This document shows, in pieces, positions 9,073-17,867 of a DNA stretch of 64,000 nt. The notes below the pieces were generated by a model. It was not told where the DNA came from, did no database searches, and saw only the letters and a list, made by a program, of their open reading frames with translations. Both the position numbers and the translations under genes were made by a program. The first letter of the stretch is position 1. The number at the start of each line of letters is the position of its first letter. The DNA comes from CAZAPG01 sp964486935. Its GTDB lineage: Bacteria > Chloroflexota > Anaerolineae > 4572-78 > J111. Location: NCBI GenBank assembly GCA_964486935.1, contig CAZAPG010000003.1:124001-188000 (forward strand), read 5' to 3'.

Positions 9073-10110
9073 ATGCGCGTTTTACTAACCGGACATCAGG
9101 GTTATATCGGCGCCATTTTAGCGCCAATGCTGCTTGAGGCCGAATACGAAGTAGTGGGCCTGGATAGCGACCTGTTTGAGCGCTGCACGTTTGGCAATGA
9201 GCCTGGCTATATTCCATCTATCAAAAAAGATGTGCGCGATGTTGCCTTGTCCGACCTGGCCGGTTTTGATGCCGTGCTGCACCTGGCCGGCCTCTCTAAC
9301 GACCCGCTGGGCAACCTGAACCCTGCGCTTACCGATGAAATCAACCACCGGGCCTCGGTGCGGCTGGCCCAACTGGCCAAAGCCGCCGGCGCGTCTCGTT
9401 TTATATTTTCCTCTTCGTGCAGCAATTATGGCGCTGCCGGTGAAGATATGATTGATGAATGCGGGGCCTTTAACCCGGTGACACCTTACGGTGTGTCTAA
9501 AGTAAAGGTAGAGCAAGCCGTGTCTCAACTGGCTGATGATGGTTTTAGCCCCACTTTTCTGAGAAACGCCACCGCTTACGGCGTGTCGCCCCGGCTGCGT
9601 TTTGATTTGGTTTTAAACAATCTGGTAGCCTGGGCTTATACTACCGGGCTGGTTTACCTGAAAAGCGATGGCAGCCCCTGGCGGCCTATTGTGCATATCA
9701 GAGATATTGCCCAGGCTTTTTTAGCCGTACTGCGCGCCCCCAGGGAAGTGGTGCATAACCAGGCTTTTAATGTGGGTCAAACCGGAGAAAATTACCGCGT
9801 TAGCGAACTGGCTCAAATTGTAATAGAGACCGTACCCGGCAGCCGGCTGGAATACGCCCCCGATGCCGGGCCGGATAAGCGCTGTTACCGGGTCAACTGT
9901 GATAAAATTCGGCGCGCTTTGCCAGAATTCAAACCGCACTGGAACGCCCGCCAGGGGGCGCAAGAGTTGCTGATGGCCTACAAACAGGTTGGGCTAACGC
10001 TGGAGGAATTTGAGGGCGCAAAATACAAACGTATCGACCACATTAAACATCTGCTAAAGGCCGGGGAGTTGGACGAGAATTTGCGCCGGCGCGAACCGGT
10101 AGCGATTTAG
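9073..10110 (+). CDS. NAD-dependent nucleotide-sugar epimerase/dehydratase (extended SDR)
   Basis: Rossmann-fold extended SDR of 345 residues, acting on a nucleotide sugar. It starts RVLLTGHQGYIGAILAPML, the GxxGxxG NAD motif. It has HLAGLSNDP, the Ser-rich strand FIFSSSCSNYG with the catalytic Ser, and the YGVSK YxxxK pair. The gene between the cytidylyltransferase and a C-methyltransferase-like gene suggests a CDP-linked deoxy or branched sugar. Whether it acts as dehydratase, epimerase or 4-ketoreductase cannot be decided from the sequence. Confidence 0.88.
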   Translation: MRVLLTGHQGYIGAILAPMLLEAEYEVVGLDSDLFERCTFGNEPGYIPSIKKDVRDVALSDLAGFDAVLHLAGLSNDPLGNLNPALTDEINHRASVRLAQLAKAAGASRFIFSSSCSNYGAAGEDMIDECGAFNPVTPYGVSKVKVEQAVSQLADDGFSPTFLRNATAYGVSPRLRFDLVLNNLVAWAYTTGLVYLKSDGSPWRPIVHIRDIAQAFLAVLRAPREVVHNQAFNVGQTGENYRVSELAQIVIETVPGSRLEYAPDAGPDKRCYRVNCDKIRRALPEFKPHWNARQGAQELLMAYKQVGLTLEEFEGAKYKRIDHIKHLLKAGELDENLRRREPVAI

Positions 10111-10121
10111 AAAGGCCCAAA

Positions 10122-11372
10122 ATGTTCTATACTTCAGAGCGGCAGTGCCGGGCCAGCGGCTCGCCCAACCTGCAACTGATACTGGATTACGGGCAGACCC
10201 CCCTGGCCGACCGGCTGCTGACCGCCCCCCAATTGCAGGCGCTTGAGCAACAGCGCCAAGCAGAGCTGCTGGCCCCCCTGACACTACTCTTTTGCCCGGA
10301 TTCCGCCCTGGTTCAAATCAAAGAGACCGTTTGCCCCGAAATTTTATTTCACAAAGATTACCCTTACTTTTCATCTGTTTCAAAATCGCTGGTAGCCCAT
10401 TTTGCGGCCAGCGCCCGCCATTTAATAGAGGCCCACGCCCTTAACGCCGGTAGCCTGGTAATTGAGGCCGCCAGCAACGATGGCTATATGCTCAAAAATT
10501 TTGCCGCCCGTGGCATCCCTGTTTTGGGCATTGACCCCGCCGAGGCTCCGGCCAAAGCCGCGCAACAGGCCGGCATTCCAACGCTCGTCACCTTTTTCTC
10601 GGAGAATTTGGCCGACCAGTTACGCGCCGAGCATAAAATGGCCGACCTCTTTTTGGCCAACAATGTGCTGGCCCACGTGGCTAATTTAAACGGTTTTGTG
10701 CGGGGTATCAAAACCATTTTAAAGGAGAACGGCGCCGCCGTATTAGAAGTTCATTATGTGGCTGATATGGTTGACCGGTGCGAATTTGATACGGTTTACC
10801 ACCAGCACCTGTGCTATTTTTCAGTCACGGCCCTGGACAGGCTATTCAGGCAGCACAATCTTTACCTGAATGATGTGCGGCGCATCCCCACCTATGGCGG
10901 CTCGCTGAGGTTATTTGTGCAACACCGGGAGGCAGTCAAAGAGTCAGTTGACCAACTGCTGGCCGAAGAAGCGCAAAAAGGCGTTGACCGGCCAGACTAC
11001 TATTTGCGCTTTGCCGAAAATGCGCGCCGCGTAAAAGCCCTGTTACAGGAAATGCTCTGGTCTCTAAAGCGGCAAAGCAAGCGGATTGCGGCCTACGGCG
11101 CGGCCGCCAAAGCCGCTACCTTTTTAAGTTACGCCGAAATTGATAAAAGGTTGATTGATTATGTGGTTGACCTGAATCAGTTTAAGCAAGGCCGCTATAT
11201 GGGCGGCAATCACTTGCCTATCTATTCACCGGCCAGATTGTTAGAAGACCAGCCGGATTATGTATTGTTACTGGCCTGGAACTTTGCCGATGAAATAATC
11301 AGGCAGCAAAAAGTATATCGCCGGCGGGGCGGTAAATTTATAAACCCTATCCCCCGGCCGGTAATCCTTTAA
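10122..11372 (+). CDS. NDP-sugar C-methyltransferase-like SAM enzyme with altered zinc site
   Basis: 416-residue three-part methyltransferase: N-terminal zinc-ribbon-like region, central SAM domain (VIEAASNDGYMLKNFA) and C-terminal Methyltransf_14-like domain (AAYGAAAKAATFL). Relatives of TylC3/EvaC type methylate C3 of keto-sugars. The N-terminal metal site normally has two CxxC pairs. Here both second cysteines are serine: C9-R-A-S12 and C58-P-D-S61. Two related genes downstream at 14154 and 15365 keep intact pairs. The gene follows the SDR by 11 bp and should act on the same CDP-sugar. The exact carbon methylated is unknown. Confidence 0.85.
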   Translation: MFYTSERQCRASGSPNLQLILDYGQTPLADRLLTAPQLQALEQQRQAELLAPLTLLFCPDSALVQIKETVCPEILFHKDYPYFSSVSKSLVAHFAASARHLIEAHALNAGSLVIEAASNDGYMLKNFAARGIPVLGIDPAEAPAKAAQQAGIPTLVTFFSENLADQLRAEHKMADLFLANNVLAHVANLNGFVRGIKTILKENGAAVLEVHYVADMVDRCEFDTVYHQHLCYFSVTALDRLFRQHNLYLNDVRRIPTYGGSLRLFVQHREAVKESVDQLLAEEAQKGVDRPDYYLRFAENARRVKALLQEMLWSLKRQSKRIAAYGAAAKAATFLSYAEIDKRLIDYVVDLNQFKQGRYMGGNHLPIYSPARLLEDQPDYVLLLAWNFADEIIRQQKVYRRRGGKFINPIPRPVIL

Positions 11373-11398
11373 ATCGCCTACTGAACAATTGGCTCAAA

Positions 11399-12772
11399 AT
11401 GATTAATGCTATGAAATCAACCGGGGAAACCCGGGCGCAGGTACTTGTGGTTGCCGCACTGCTTTTAATTTTATATACCACCCTTTTTCCCTTTGATTTT
11501 CTATTCTTCAAGCCCGTAACCCATTTCGACCTGGGGCTTATCAAGGCAGATGCGCTCAATGATTACCCCCGAAACATCCTGCTGTTTATGCCGTTTGGGT
11601 TTGGCGCGGCGGCTCTTTTGCGCAACAGGCCAGGGCGGCTGCGGAGGGCAGCGGCAGGAGTGTTGCTATCCGGCCTCAGCCTGTCGGCAATGGTTGAAAC
11701 CCTGCAACTGTTTGTTTCGGCCCGGGACCCCTCGCTGGCCGATATTGTTGCCAACAGCGCCGGCGCGCTGCTGGGCGCGTTAATTTTTTACCGGTGGGGA
11801 GAGAGAATTTCATCTTACCGGATATTTGATAAAATCCATTTGTCCGCCCGCTGGTTGATGATAGCCATTACCGGCTACCTTGCTTTTATGGCCCTCAATT
11901 ATGCGCTATTGGCTAACGCCGCAGGTCTCGATAACTGGAGTTCATCCTTCCCCCTGATTATTGGCAACGAGCAAACTGGAGACCGCCCCTGGCAAGGGGT
12001 TATCTCCAACCTCCAGATTGCCGACAGAGCCTTGGCACAGCCGCAAATTACCCACATCTTTAGCGGGCAGCCACTGGCTAACCCGCTGGCGGTTTATCCC
12101 CTAAATGCGTCTTCAAAGCTGGCCGACCAATCAGGCCGGCAGCCGCCTTTGCAGCGGCAGGGCGCGGCTTCAACCGGTAATTTTGAAGGCGAGATTCTGC
12201 TGGGGCCAGATTACTGGCTGCAAACCGGCGCCCCGGTAACGGCCCTGTCCCAAAAATTGGCCGACTCAGCCCAATTCACCTTCAGCTTTGTCGCTGCCGC
12301 TGCCAGTTCAAACCAAACCGGCCCGGCGCGCCTTATCTCTATTTCGGGCGGCCCCTTTGATAGAAACCTGACCATAGCCCAGGATGAGGCCGATTTAATC
12401 ATCCGGCTGCGCACCCCGGCAACCGGCGCAAACGGCGCCGCCCCCGAACTGGCTGTGCCCGGCGTTTTTGCAAACAGCCAACCGCATCATCTTGTAATTG
12501 TTTACGATGGGGCAACGCTGCGCATTTACATAGATGGCCCGGAGCAGGTTTACGCCTTCAGGCTGGCCCCGCACATTACCTTTTTTCGTTACCTGCTGCC
12601 GGTTGACGCCTGGCGTATTCGCCTGAACTCAATCTTTTTGCCGGTGTATGGGGTTATCTTTTACGCGCTCATTTTTATTCCAGCCGGTTTTTTACTCTAT
12701 ACAATGGATAAACGCCGCCGCCAACAGCATTCGTCGTTTCTCCCGTTAACCTTGATGATTAACAGGAGGTGA
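11399..12772 (+). CDS. VanZ-like membrane protein with LamG/concanavalin-like domain
   Basis: 457 residues. The first 130 form a VanZ-like membrane domain of about four helices (YTTLFPFDFLFF, ILLFMPFGFGAAALL, LSAMVETLQLF, SLADIVANSAGALLGAL). After a further helix, about residues 190-400 form a secreted lectin-like fold typical of LamG/concanavalin domains, with WQGVISNLQIADRAL and HHLVIVYDGATLRIYIDG. A final helix anchors the C terminus. This domain pairing is usual for glycan-cluster proteins of unknown function. I take the ATG at 11399; one at 11411 is equally possible. It may bind or present surface glycan. Confidence 0.72.
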   Translation: MINAMKSTGETRAQVLVVAALLLILYTTLFPFDFLFFKPVTHFDLGLIKADALNDYPRNILLFMPFGFGAAALLRNRPGRLRRAAAGVLLSGLSLSAMVETLQLFVSARDPSLADIVANSAGALLGALIFYRWGERISSYRIFDKIHLSARWLMIAITGYLAFMALNYALLANAAGLDNWSSSFPLIIGNEQTGDRPWQGVISNLQIADRALAQPQITHIFSGQPLANPLAVYPLNASSKLADQSGRQPPLQRQGAASTGNFEGEILLGPDYWLQTGAPVTALSQKLADSAQFTFSFVAAAASSNQTGPARLISISGGPFDRNLTIAQDEADLIIRLRTPATGANGAAPELAVPGVFANSQPHHLVIVYDGATLRIYIDGPEQVYAFRLAPHITFFRYLLPVDAWRIRLNSIFLPVYGVIFYALIFIPAGFLLYTMDKRRRQQHSSFLPLTLMINRR

Positions 12773-12778
12773 AATTCT

Positions 12779-14167
12779 ATGAAATTTAAATTAATCACCC
12801 TGGCCATTTTTTTTATAACTTTGGGACTCGTTGGGCCTGGCCCGGTACAGGCCGACTCGCCCAAAATCAATATCTGGTACGGGCATCATCAGGTGTTTGG
12901 GCAGCCGGCAATGCCGCAACACTGGATTAACATTTTGGGCAACGTGTCAAACCCAAACGAGCTGGCTTCACTCACTTACTCGCTCAATGGCGGCCCTGAA
13001 CGCGCCCTCTCCCTTGGCCCCGATACCCGCCGCCTGGCCTCTCCCGGCGATTTTAACATCGACATCTTTCATACAGAGTTGCAGCCGGGCCTCAATCAGG
13101 TGACAATTATCGCCACCGATAAAAAGAAGCAGCAAACCGCCGAAACCGTAACCGTTGAATATCTTCCTGCCACAGTTGACACCCAGCCCTACGTGGTCGA
13201 TTGGAGCCGGGCCGCCGGGCCGCAAGAGCTTGCCCAAATTGTAGATGGCCGCTGGACTCTGGCTGCCGGCGGCATTCGTCCCGCCCAATTAGGCTATGAC
13301 CGCCTGGTGGCAATTGGCGATATGTGGTGGGATGATTACGAGATAACCTTGCCGGTTACTATTCACGGGGCCGAACCGGTATTTACCTACCCCAGTAACG
13401 GGGCCAGCGTTTTTGTGGTGGCCCGCTGGCAGGGGCATCGGGTGTGGGATGAGGCCCAGCCGGCCTATGGCTGGTGGCCGCTGGGCGGCGCAGGCACTAT
13501 CAGATGGGTCAATAAATCCAAGAAAGAGGTGTTTTTGGCCGGCAACAAAGTATTGCCAATGGCAACGGATTCCGGCAACCATCGCATAGAATTTAACGTG
13601 CCATACAAACTCAAACTCCGGGTTCAGACGATTCCCGGTTATGCCACTCTTTACAGCTTTAAACTTTGGGAAGCCAACCGGCCCGAACCGGCAGAATGGG
13701 AATTTAAGGGGCAGGAGCGCCTGTGGAATCCTCTTTATGGTTCGGTGTTGCTGGTGGCCCACCACGTGGATGTTACGTTTGGACAGGTAACAGTCGCCCC
13801 GCTGGCCCGCTCGCCGTGGGAGTGGTTTGTGCTGTTGGGCAGTTACCTGGCCCAATTTCCGTTATTATTGGTCTGTTTGATTGGGGCCGGGCTGGCGGTG
13901 CTCTATCGCCGCCACTATCCAAAAACGGCTCGCCTGGTGCTGATGGCGGCTGTTTTATTAATAATAGAAGCTGTGGGCGGCACTTTTTTAAGAATACAAT
14001 TACCCATATTTTTGCACCGCCAGGGCTGGAGCACCCACGAGATAGGGCTGGCCCTGGTTAGCGCCGAAGCTTTACAATCGCTGCTGGTGGCTGCGGGGCT
14101 GGGCTTATTGATGTTAGCCATCTTCCGCTGGCGTCGAGAGGGGAGTCGCCAAAATGACGAGGCTTAA
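12779..14167 (+). CDS. Exported protein of unknown function with C-terminal membrane helices
   Basis: Not a family I can name. It has 462 residues and a good ribosome-binding site (AGGAGG seven bases before the ATG). A signal peptide covers about residues 1-25 (ITLAIFFITLGLVGPGPVQA). The outer part looks beta-rich, resembling a concanavalin-like glucanase fold around residues 120-340. About three hydrophobic helices end the protein (FVLLGSYLAQFPLLLV, LVLMAAVLLIIEAVGG, AGLGLLMLAIF). It starts 6 bp after the VanZ-LamG gene and overlaps the next methyltransferase by 14 bp, so it belongs to the polysaccharide operon. A cell-surface role is inferred. Confidence 0.65.
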   Translation: MKFKLITLAIFFITLGLVGPGPVQADSPKINIWYGHHQVFGQPAMPQHWINILGNVSNPNELASLTYSLNGGPERALSLGPDTRRLASPGDFNIDIFHTELQPGLNQVTIIATDKKKQQTAETVTVEYLPATVDTQPYVVDWSRAAGPQELAQIVDGRWTLAAGGIRPAQLGYDRLVAIGDMWWDDYEITLPVTIHGAEPVFTYPSNGASVFVVARWQGHRVWDEAQPAYGWWPLGGAGTIRWVNKSKKEVFLAGNKVLPMATDSGNHRIEFNVPYKLKLRVQTIPGYATLYSFKLWEANRPEPAEWEFKGQERLWNPLYGSVLLVAHHVDVTFGQVTVAPLARSPWEWFVLLGSYLAQFPLLLVCLIGAGLAVLYRRHYPKTARLVLMAAVLLIIEAVGGTFLRIQLPIFLHRQGWSTHEIGLALVSAEALQSLLVAAGLGLLMLAIFRWRREGSRQNDEA

Positions 14168-15353
14168 TCATCGTTGCCCAAACTGTAACGCTGCCGACCT
14201 GCATCCATTCTATCAAATCTGGCGGGCGCCGGCCCATAGCGTGCTGCTGCTGGCCACGCGCCAGGAGGCCATCGATTACCCCGCCGGCAATATTCGCTTG
14301 GGGTTTTGCCCTGCTTGCGGCTTTATCTGTAATATGGACTTTAACCCCGCCCTGCACGAATACTCCACCCGTTACGAGGCCACCCAGGGCTACTCGTCCA
14401 CCTTTAACGCCTTTCACCAGCGGCTGGCCCGGCAATTGATTGAGCGGCACAATTTGCGTAACAGGCATATTATTGAAATCGGCTGCGGCCAGGGCGAGTT
14501 TTTAACCCTGTTGTGCCAACTGGGGCAAAATTACGGAGTTGGGTTCGACCCGGCCTACCGGCCCGAAAACAACCCGGCGCATCGCCGGCTCGCCTTTATT
14601 CAAGATTTTTATTCGGAGCGGTACAGCCATTATCAAGCCGATTTTGTTTGCTGCAAAATGACGCTGGAACATATTCCGCACACCGCCGATTTTGTTAGTA
14701 TGGTTCGGCGCGCCATTAGCCGGCAACCCGGGGCCGTGGTATTTTTTCAGGTGCCCGATACGGCCCGCATTTTACGCGAACTCGCTTTTTGGGATGTCTA
14801 TTATGAACACTGCTCTTATTTTAGCCGGGAATCGCTGGCCCGGTTATTTAGCCGGTGTGGCTTTGAAGTGCTACATTTAAGCAAAGATTACGACGGCCAA
14901 TACCTGATGCTGGAGGCCAAAGTGAATGGCGGCAGAAAAACCTGTGCGCCGGAAGAGGCTAATGATTTAGCGGCGCTTAAGCGGGATGTCGATTATTTTG
15001 CCCGGCATTGTCCGGCCAATATCCGCGCCTGGCAACAGCATCTTGAACAACTCAGGCGGCAAGAGCAGCGGGTGGTTATTTGGGGCGCAGGCTCAAAAGG
15101 CGTGTCGTTTTTAACTACTCTGGGGGTGAAGGCTCAAATAGAGTATGCCGTTGATATTAATCCCAACAAACACGGCGCCTACATGGCCGGTACAGGTCAA
15201 AAAATTGTAGGGCCGGACTTTTTAACAGATTATCAACCCGATGTGGTCATTGTTATGAACCCCATCTACTGCCCTGAGATTCAGCAAGCCCTGAACCGGT
15301 TGAAGGTAACGGCTCGACTTGTGCCGGCAACCGGCCGGCCTGCCTCCACCTGA
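14154..15353 (+). CDS. Zinc-ribbon SAM-dependent methyltransferase, first tandem paralogue
   Basis: 399-residue methyltransferase with an intact N-terminal metal site (CPNC near residue 8, CPAC near residue 57). The SAM-binding loop is IIEIGCGQGEFLTLL, and a Methyltransf_14-like C-terminal domain begins VIWGAGSKGVSFL and contains YAVDINPNKHG. It is clearly homologous along its length to the next gene, so the pair arose by tandem duplication. Such proteins in glycan clusters methylate nucleotide sugars or glycan termini. The substrate is unknown. Confidence 0.85.
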   Translation: MTRLNHRCPNCNAADLHPFYQIWRAPAHSVLLLATRQEAIDYPAGNIRLGFCPACGFICNMDFNPALHEYSTRYEATQGYSSTFNAFHQRLARQLIERHNLRNRHIIEIGCGQGEFLTLLCQLGQNYGVGFDPAYRPENNPAHRRLAFIQDFYSERYSHYQADFVCCKMTLEHIPHTADFVSMVRRAISRQPGAVVFFQVPDTARILRELAFWDVYYEHCSYFSRESLARLFSRCGFEVLHLSKDYDGQYLMLEAKVNGGRKTCAPEEANDLAALKRDVDYFARHCPANIRAWQQHLEQLRRQEQRVVIWGAGSKGVSFLTTLGVKAQIEYAVDINPNKHGAYMAGTGQKIVGPDFLTDYQPDVVIVMNPIYCPEIQQALNRLKVTARLVPATGRPAST

Positions 15354-15364
15354 CGGTAGGTAGA

Positions 15365-16654
15365 ATGAAGAATCTTGATGCCGGCTTTAGCTGCGTTATC
15401 TGCGACAGCAAAAATATTGCGCCCCTTCTCAACATTCCTCAGATGCCCGTTTACTGCAACGTGCTATGGCCCACTCAAGAGTCAGCGCAACAAGCCCCCA
15501 AAGGCGATATTAACCTGGCTTATTGCTTTAACTGTGGACATCTTTTTAACGCGGCCTTTGAGCCGGCTTTAATAACTTATACCCCGGATTATGAAAATTC
15601 GCTGCACTTTTCGCTGCGTTTTCAAAACTACGCCGAGTCTCTGGCAACCCGCCTGGTTGCCCGCTACCAATTGCGTGATAAAAATATTATTGAGATTGGC
15701 TGCGGTCAGGGCGATTTTCTCAAGCTGCTGTGCCGGCGCGGCCAGAGTCGCGGCGTGGGATTCGACCCAAGCTACATTGCCCCCCCTGATAAAGAAACGA
15801 CCGCGCAATTAACCTTTGTTCAGGACTATTACTCCCAAAAGTACGCGCATTACCCCGCCGACCTGATTGTATGCCGCCACGTATTAGAGCATATCGCCGG
15901 CCCGGTTGCGTTTTTAGCTACGGTGCGGCAGGCAATTGGCAAAAATAAAACGGCCCTCTTTTTTGAAGTCCCCAATGCCTTATCCACCCTGCGCGACCTG
16001 GCCGTTTGGGATATTATTTACGAACATTGCGCCTATTTTACCAGCCACTCGCTGGCTTATTTATTTTCCAGGCTTGGGTTTACCGTCACCTCCATCTCCG
16101 AGGCTTTCGATGGGCAGTTTCTTTGTTTGGAAGCAGCGCCTCAGCCTGCCAATGTGTCAATTGACCCTGACCTGTCGGGCCTGTCCAAAATTGTGGGAAC
16201 AGACAGGGAGTGCGGGGGGTATCCTCCCGAATCCCCCCCGGTTTGCCCCAAATTCCAAAAATTTGGGACGCGCCCTGACCTGTTGGCCCAAATTAGCCAA
16301 TATGCTCTTGCCTTTGCCGATAACCACAAAAATCGTCTGCAAAACTGGCGCATCCAATTTGATGAACTTACCGGGCCGGGGCAAAAAACAGTAATTTGGG
16401 GGGCAGGCTCTAAAGGAGTCACCTTTTTGAATATGCTGGACACCCAGCATCGCCTGGAATTTGCCGTAGATATTAACCCTCGCAAACACGGTAAGTACAT
16501 TCCCGGCGCCGGCCAGCAGATTGTTCCCCCGGAATTTCTAAAACGGTATCGGCCCGACACTGTAATTGCTATGAATCCCATTTATAAGGATGAAATTGGC
16601 AATTTGTTGGAAAATATGGGTTTAGCCAACGTTGCCATTTTGCCGGCCACGTAA
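15365..16654 (+). CDS. Zinc-ribbon SAM-dependent methyltransferase, second paralogue, with repeat-derived insertion
   Basis: 429-residue paralogue of the preceding gene: CVIC and CFNC metal pairs, SAM loop IIEIGCGQGDFLKLL and C-terminal domain VIWGAGSKGVTFL. Compared with its neighbour it has about 30 extra residues between the SAM and C-terminal domains. These are encoded by 16181-16275, which matches an interspersed repeat also found at 56567-56690. The repeat keeps the reading frame open, so the protein is probably full length with an added loop rather than broken. It is the last gene of the polysaccharide cluster. Its substrate is unknown. Confidence 0.82.
   Translation: MKNLDAGFSCVICDSKNIAPLLNIPQMPVYCNVLWPTQESAQQAPKGDINLAYCFNCGHLFNAAFEPALITYTPDYENSLHFSLRFQNYAESLATRLVARYQLRDKNIIEIGCGQGDFLKLLCRRGQSRGVGFDPSYIAPPDKETTAQLTFVQDYYSQKYAHYPADLIVCRHVLEHIAGPVAFLATVRQAIGKNKTALFFEVPNALSTLRDLAVWDIIYEHCAYFTSHSLAYLFSRLGFTVTSISEAFDGQFLCLEAAPQPANVSIDPDLSGLSKIVGTDRECGGYPPESPPVCPKFQKFGTRPDLLAQISQYALAFADNHKNRLQNWRIQFDELTGPGQKTVIWGAGSKGVTFLNMLDTQHRLEFAVDINPRKHGKYIPGAGQQIVPPEFLKRYRPDTVIAMNPIYKDEIGNLLENMGLANVAILPAT
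16181..16285 (+). repeat. Interspersed repeat copy A, inside methyltransferase gene
   Basis: About 90-105 bp similar to 56567-56690. Shared blocks include CTGTC(C/T)AAA, GGGAACAGAC, CGGGGGGTATCC, CCCGAATCCCCC, CCAAATTCC and AAATTTGGGACGC. Copy A is slightly shorter and lies in frame inside the gene at 15365. Confidence 0.8.
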
Positions 16655-16967
16655 ATTCACCTTGTTGTCTCCAGTCAATACGGGGCCGCGCCTTCCTCAT
16701 TATTTTAATATACATCTCACGTAGTTGTGTTTACTATAACGTAACCCCACTCACCCCATTCTAAAAAATATTGTAACTGCTCAACCCAAAGGAGAAAGCA
16801 TCCTGAGTAGCTCTACGACCGAAGGGAGTGGGCGTATCGAAGGGTGCGGCTCAGGCAACAATTCAGCGCCAACCCGCACCCTTCGATACGGTTTTCATTT
16901 CACTCAAACCTACTCAGGATGCTCACTTGAGCAGTTACAAAATATTCAAATAAAAAAGGAGGATACA
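16655..16967. other. Intergenic region holding a foldback element
   Basis: 313 bp between the polysaccharide cluster and the dienelactone hydrolase gene. The first 110 bp are AT-rich and show nothing clear. The remainder is the nested inverted-repeat element at 16768-16945. No ORF is credible here. The promoter of the 16968 gene must lie within or just after the element. Confidence 0.6.
16768..16945. repeat. Foldback (MITE-like) element with three nested inverted repeats
   Basis: Outer arms are TTGTAACTGCTCAA (16771-16784) and TTGAGCAGTTACAA (16927-16940), with AT-rich flanks extending the match. Middle arms GCATCCTGAGTAG (16798-16810) and CTACTCAGGATGC (16910-16922) pair perfectly. Inner arms CGTATCGAAGGGTGCGG (16833-16849) and CCGCACCCTTCGATACG (16874-16890) pair perfectly. 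It has no coding capacity, which fits a non-autonomous element. It ends 22 bp before the next gene's start. Confidence 0.85.
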
Positions 16968-17867
16968 ATGGATAGAATCTACGTTATGCAGTTGGTCAGG
17001 TCATTTCAGGTGGGCGAGTTGAGTCGCCGGGATTTTCTAAAAAAGGCTACGGCCGCCCTGGGCAGCATGGCCGCCGCCAATATGCTGCTGGCCGCCTGCG
17101 CCGGCAACCCAAACCCAACCGCTCCGCCGGTCATTGAAGAGCAGCCGGCAGAAGCCGAGAGTTCGGACTCGGAGGCGGCCGGGCTTGTCACCGAAACCGC
17201 GCAATACCAGGACAGCGATGGCGACCAGTTGATGGGCTATCTGGCCAGGCCCGAAGGTTCAACTGCGCTGCCGGCCATTGTGGTAATTCAGGAATGGTGG
17301 GGCTTAAACGAGCATATCAAAGATGTCGCCCGGCGCTTTGCCCAGGAGGGGTACGTGGCCCTGGCCCCAGACCTTTATCACGGCGCGGTGGCTACCGAGC
17401 CGGACGAGGCCCGCAAACTGGTGATGGAGCTGGATATGGCCGAAGCCGTGCGAGAAATTCAGGCGGCCATTGACTACTTGCAATCGCTGCCGGCCGTAGC
17501 CGGGCCAAAGGTTGGTATTGTCGGTTTTTGTATGGGGGGCGGATTAGTTTTGGAAACAGCTCTGGTAGACCCCGATGTAGCCGCAACCGTAGCATTTTAT
17601 GGCCGGCCTCTTAGCGAGGGGCGCGCCGCGCAAATGCGAGCGCCGGTGCTGGGGCTGTACGGGGCCGATGATGGCGGCATTCCCGTAGAAGAGGTGCGGG
17701 CAATGGAAACAGGTTTCAACAACAAGGGCCTCGAAAACGAAATTCGCGTCTACGAGGGGGCCGGGCACGCCTTTTTCAACAACACCCGAGACAGCTACAA
17801 CCCCGAGGCGGCGGCTGACGCCTGGCAGCGCACTCTGGACTGGTTTGGCCAGCGGTTAAAAACCTAG
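16968..17867 (+). CDS. Dienelactone hydrolase-family lipoprotein with Tat-type signal
   Basis: Alpha/beta hydrolase of 299 residues. The N terminus has a twin-arginine motif (LSRRDFLKK) and a hydrophobic stretch ending in a lipobox (LLAAC), so it is probably exported folded and lipid-anchored. The Cys-Asp-His triad of the DLH family is visible: Cys in GFCMGGG, Asp in LYGADDGG, His in EGAGHAFFN. EWWGLNEHIKDVARRFAQEG is also typical. Ribosome-binding site AGGAGG lies five bases before the ATG. Its TAG stop shares CTAG with the convergent FHA gene's stop. The natural ester or lactone substrate is unknown. Confidence 0.9.
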   Translation: MDRIYVMQLVRSFQVGELSRRDFLKKATAALGSMAAANMLLAACAGNPNPTAPPVIEEQPAEAESSDSEAAGLVTETAQYQDSDGDQLMGYLARPEGSTALPAIVVIQEWWGLNEHIKDVARRFAQEGYVALAPDLYHGAVATEPDEARKLVMELDMAEAVREIQAAIDYLQSLPAVAGPKVGIVGFCMGGGLVLETALVDPDVAATVAFYGRPLSEGRAAQMRAPVLGLYGADDGGIPVEEVRAMETGFNNKGLENEIRVYEGAGHAFFNNTRDSYNPEAAADAWQRTLDWFGQRLKT

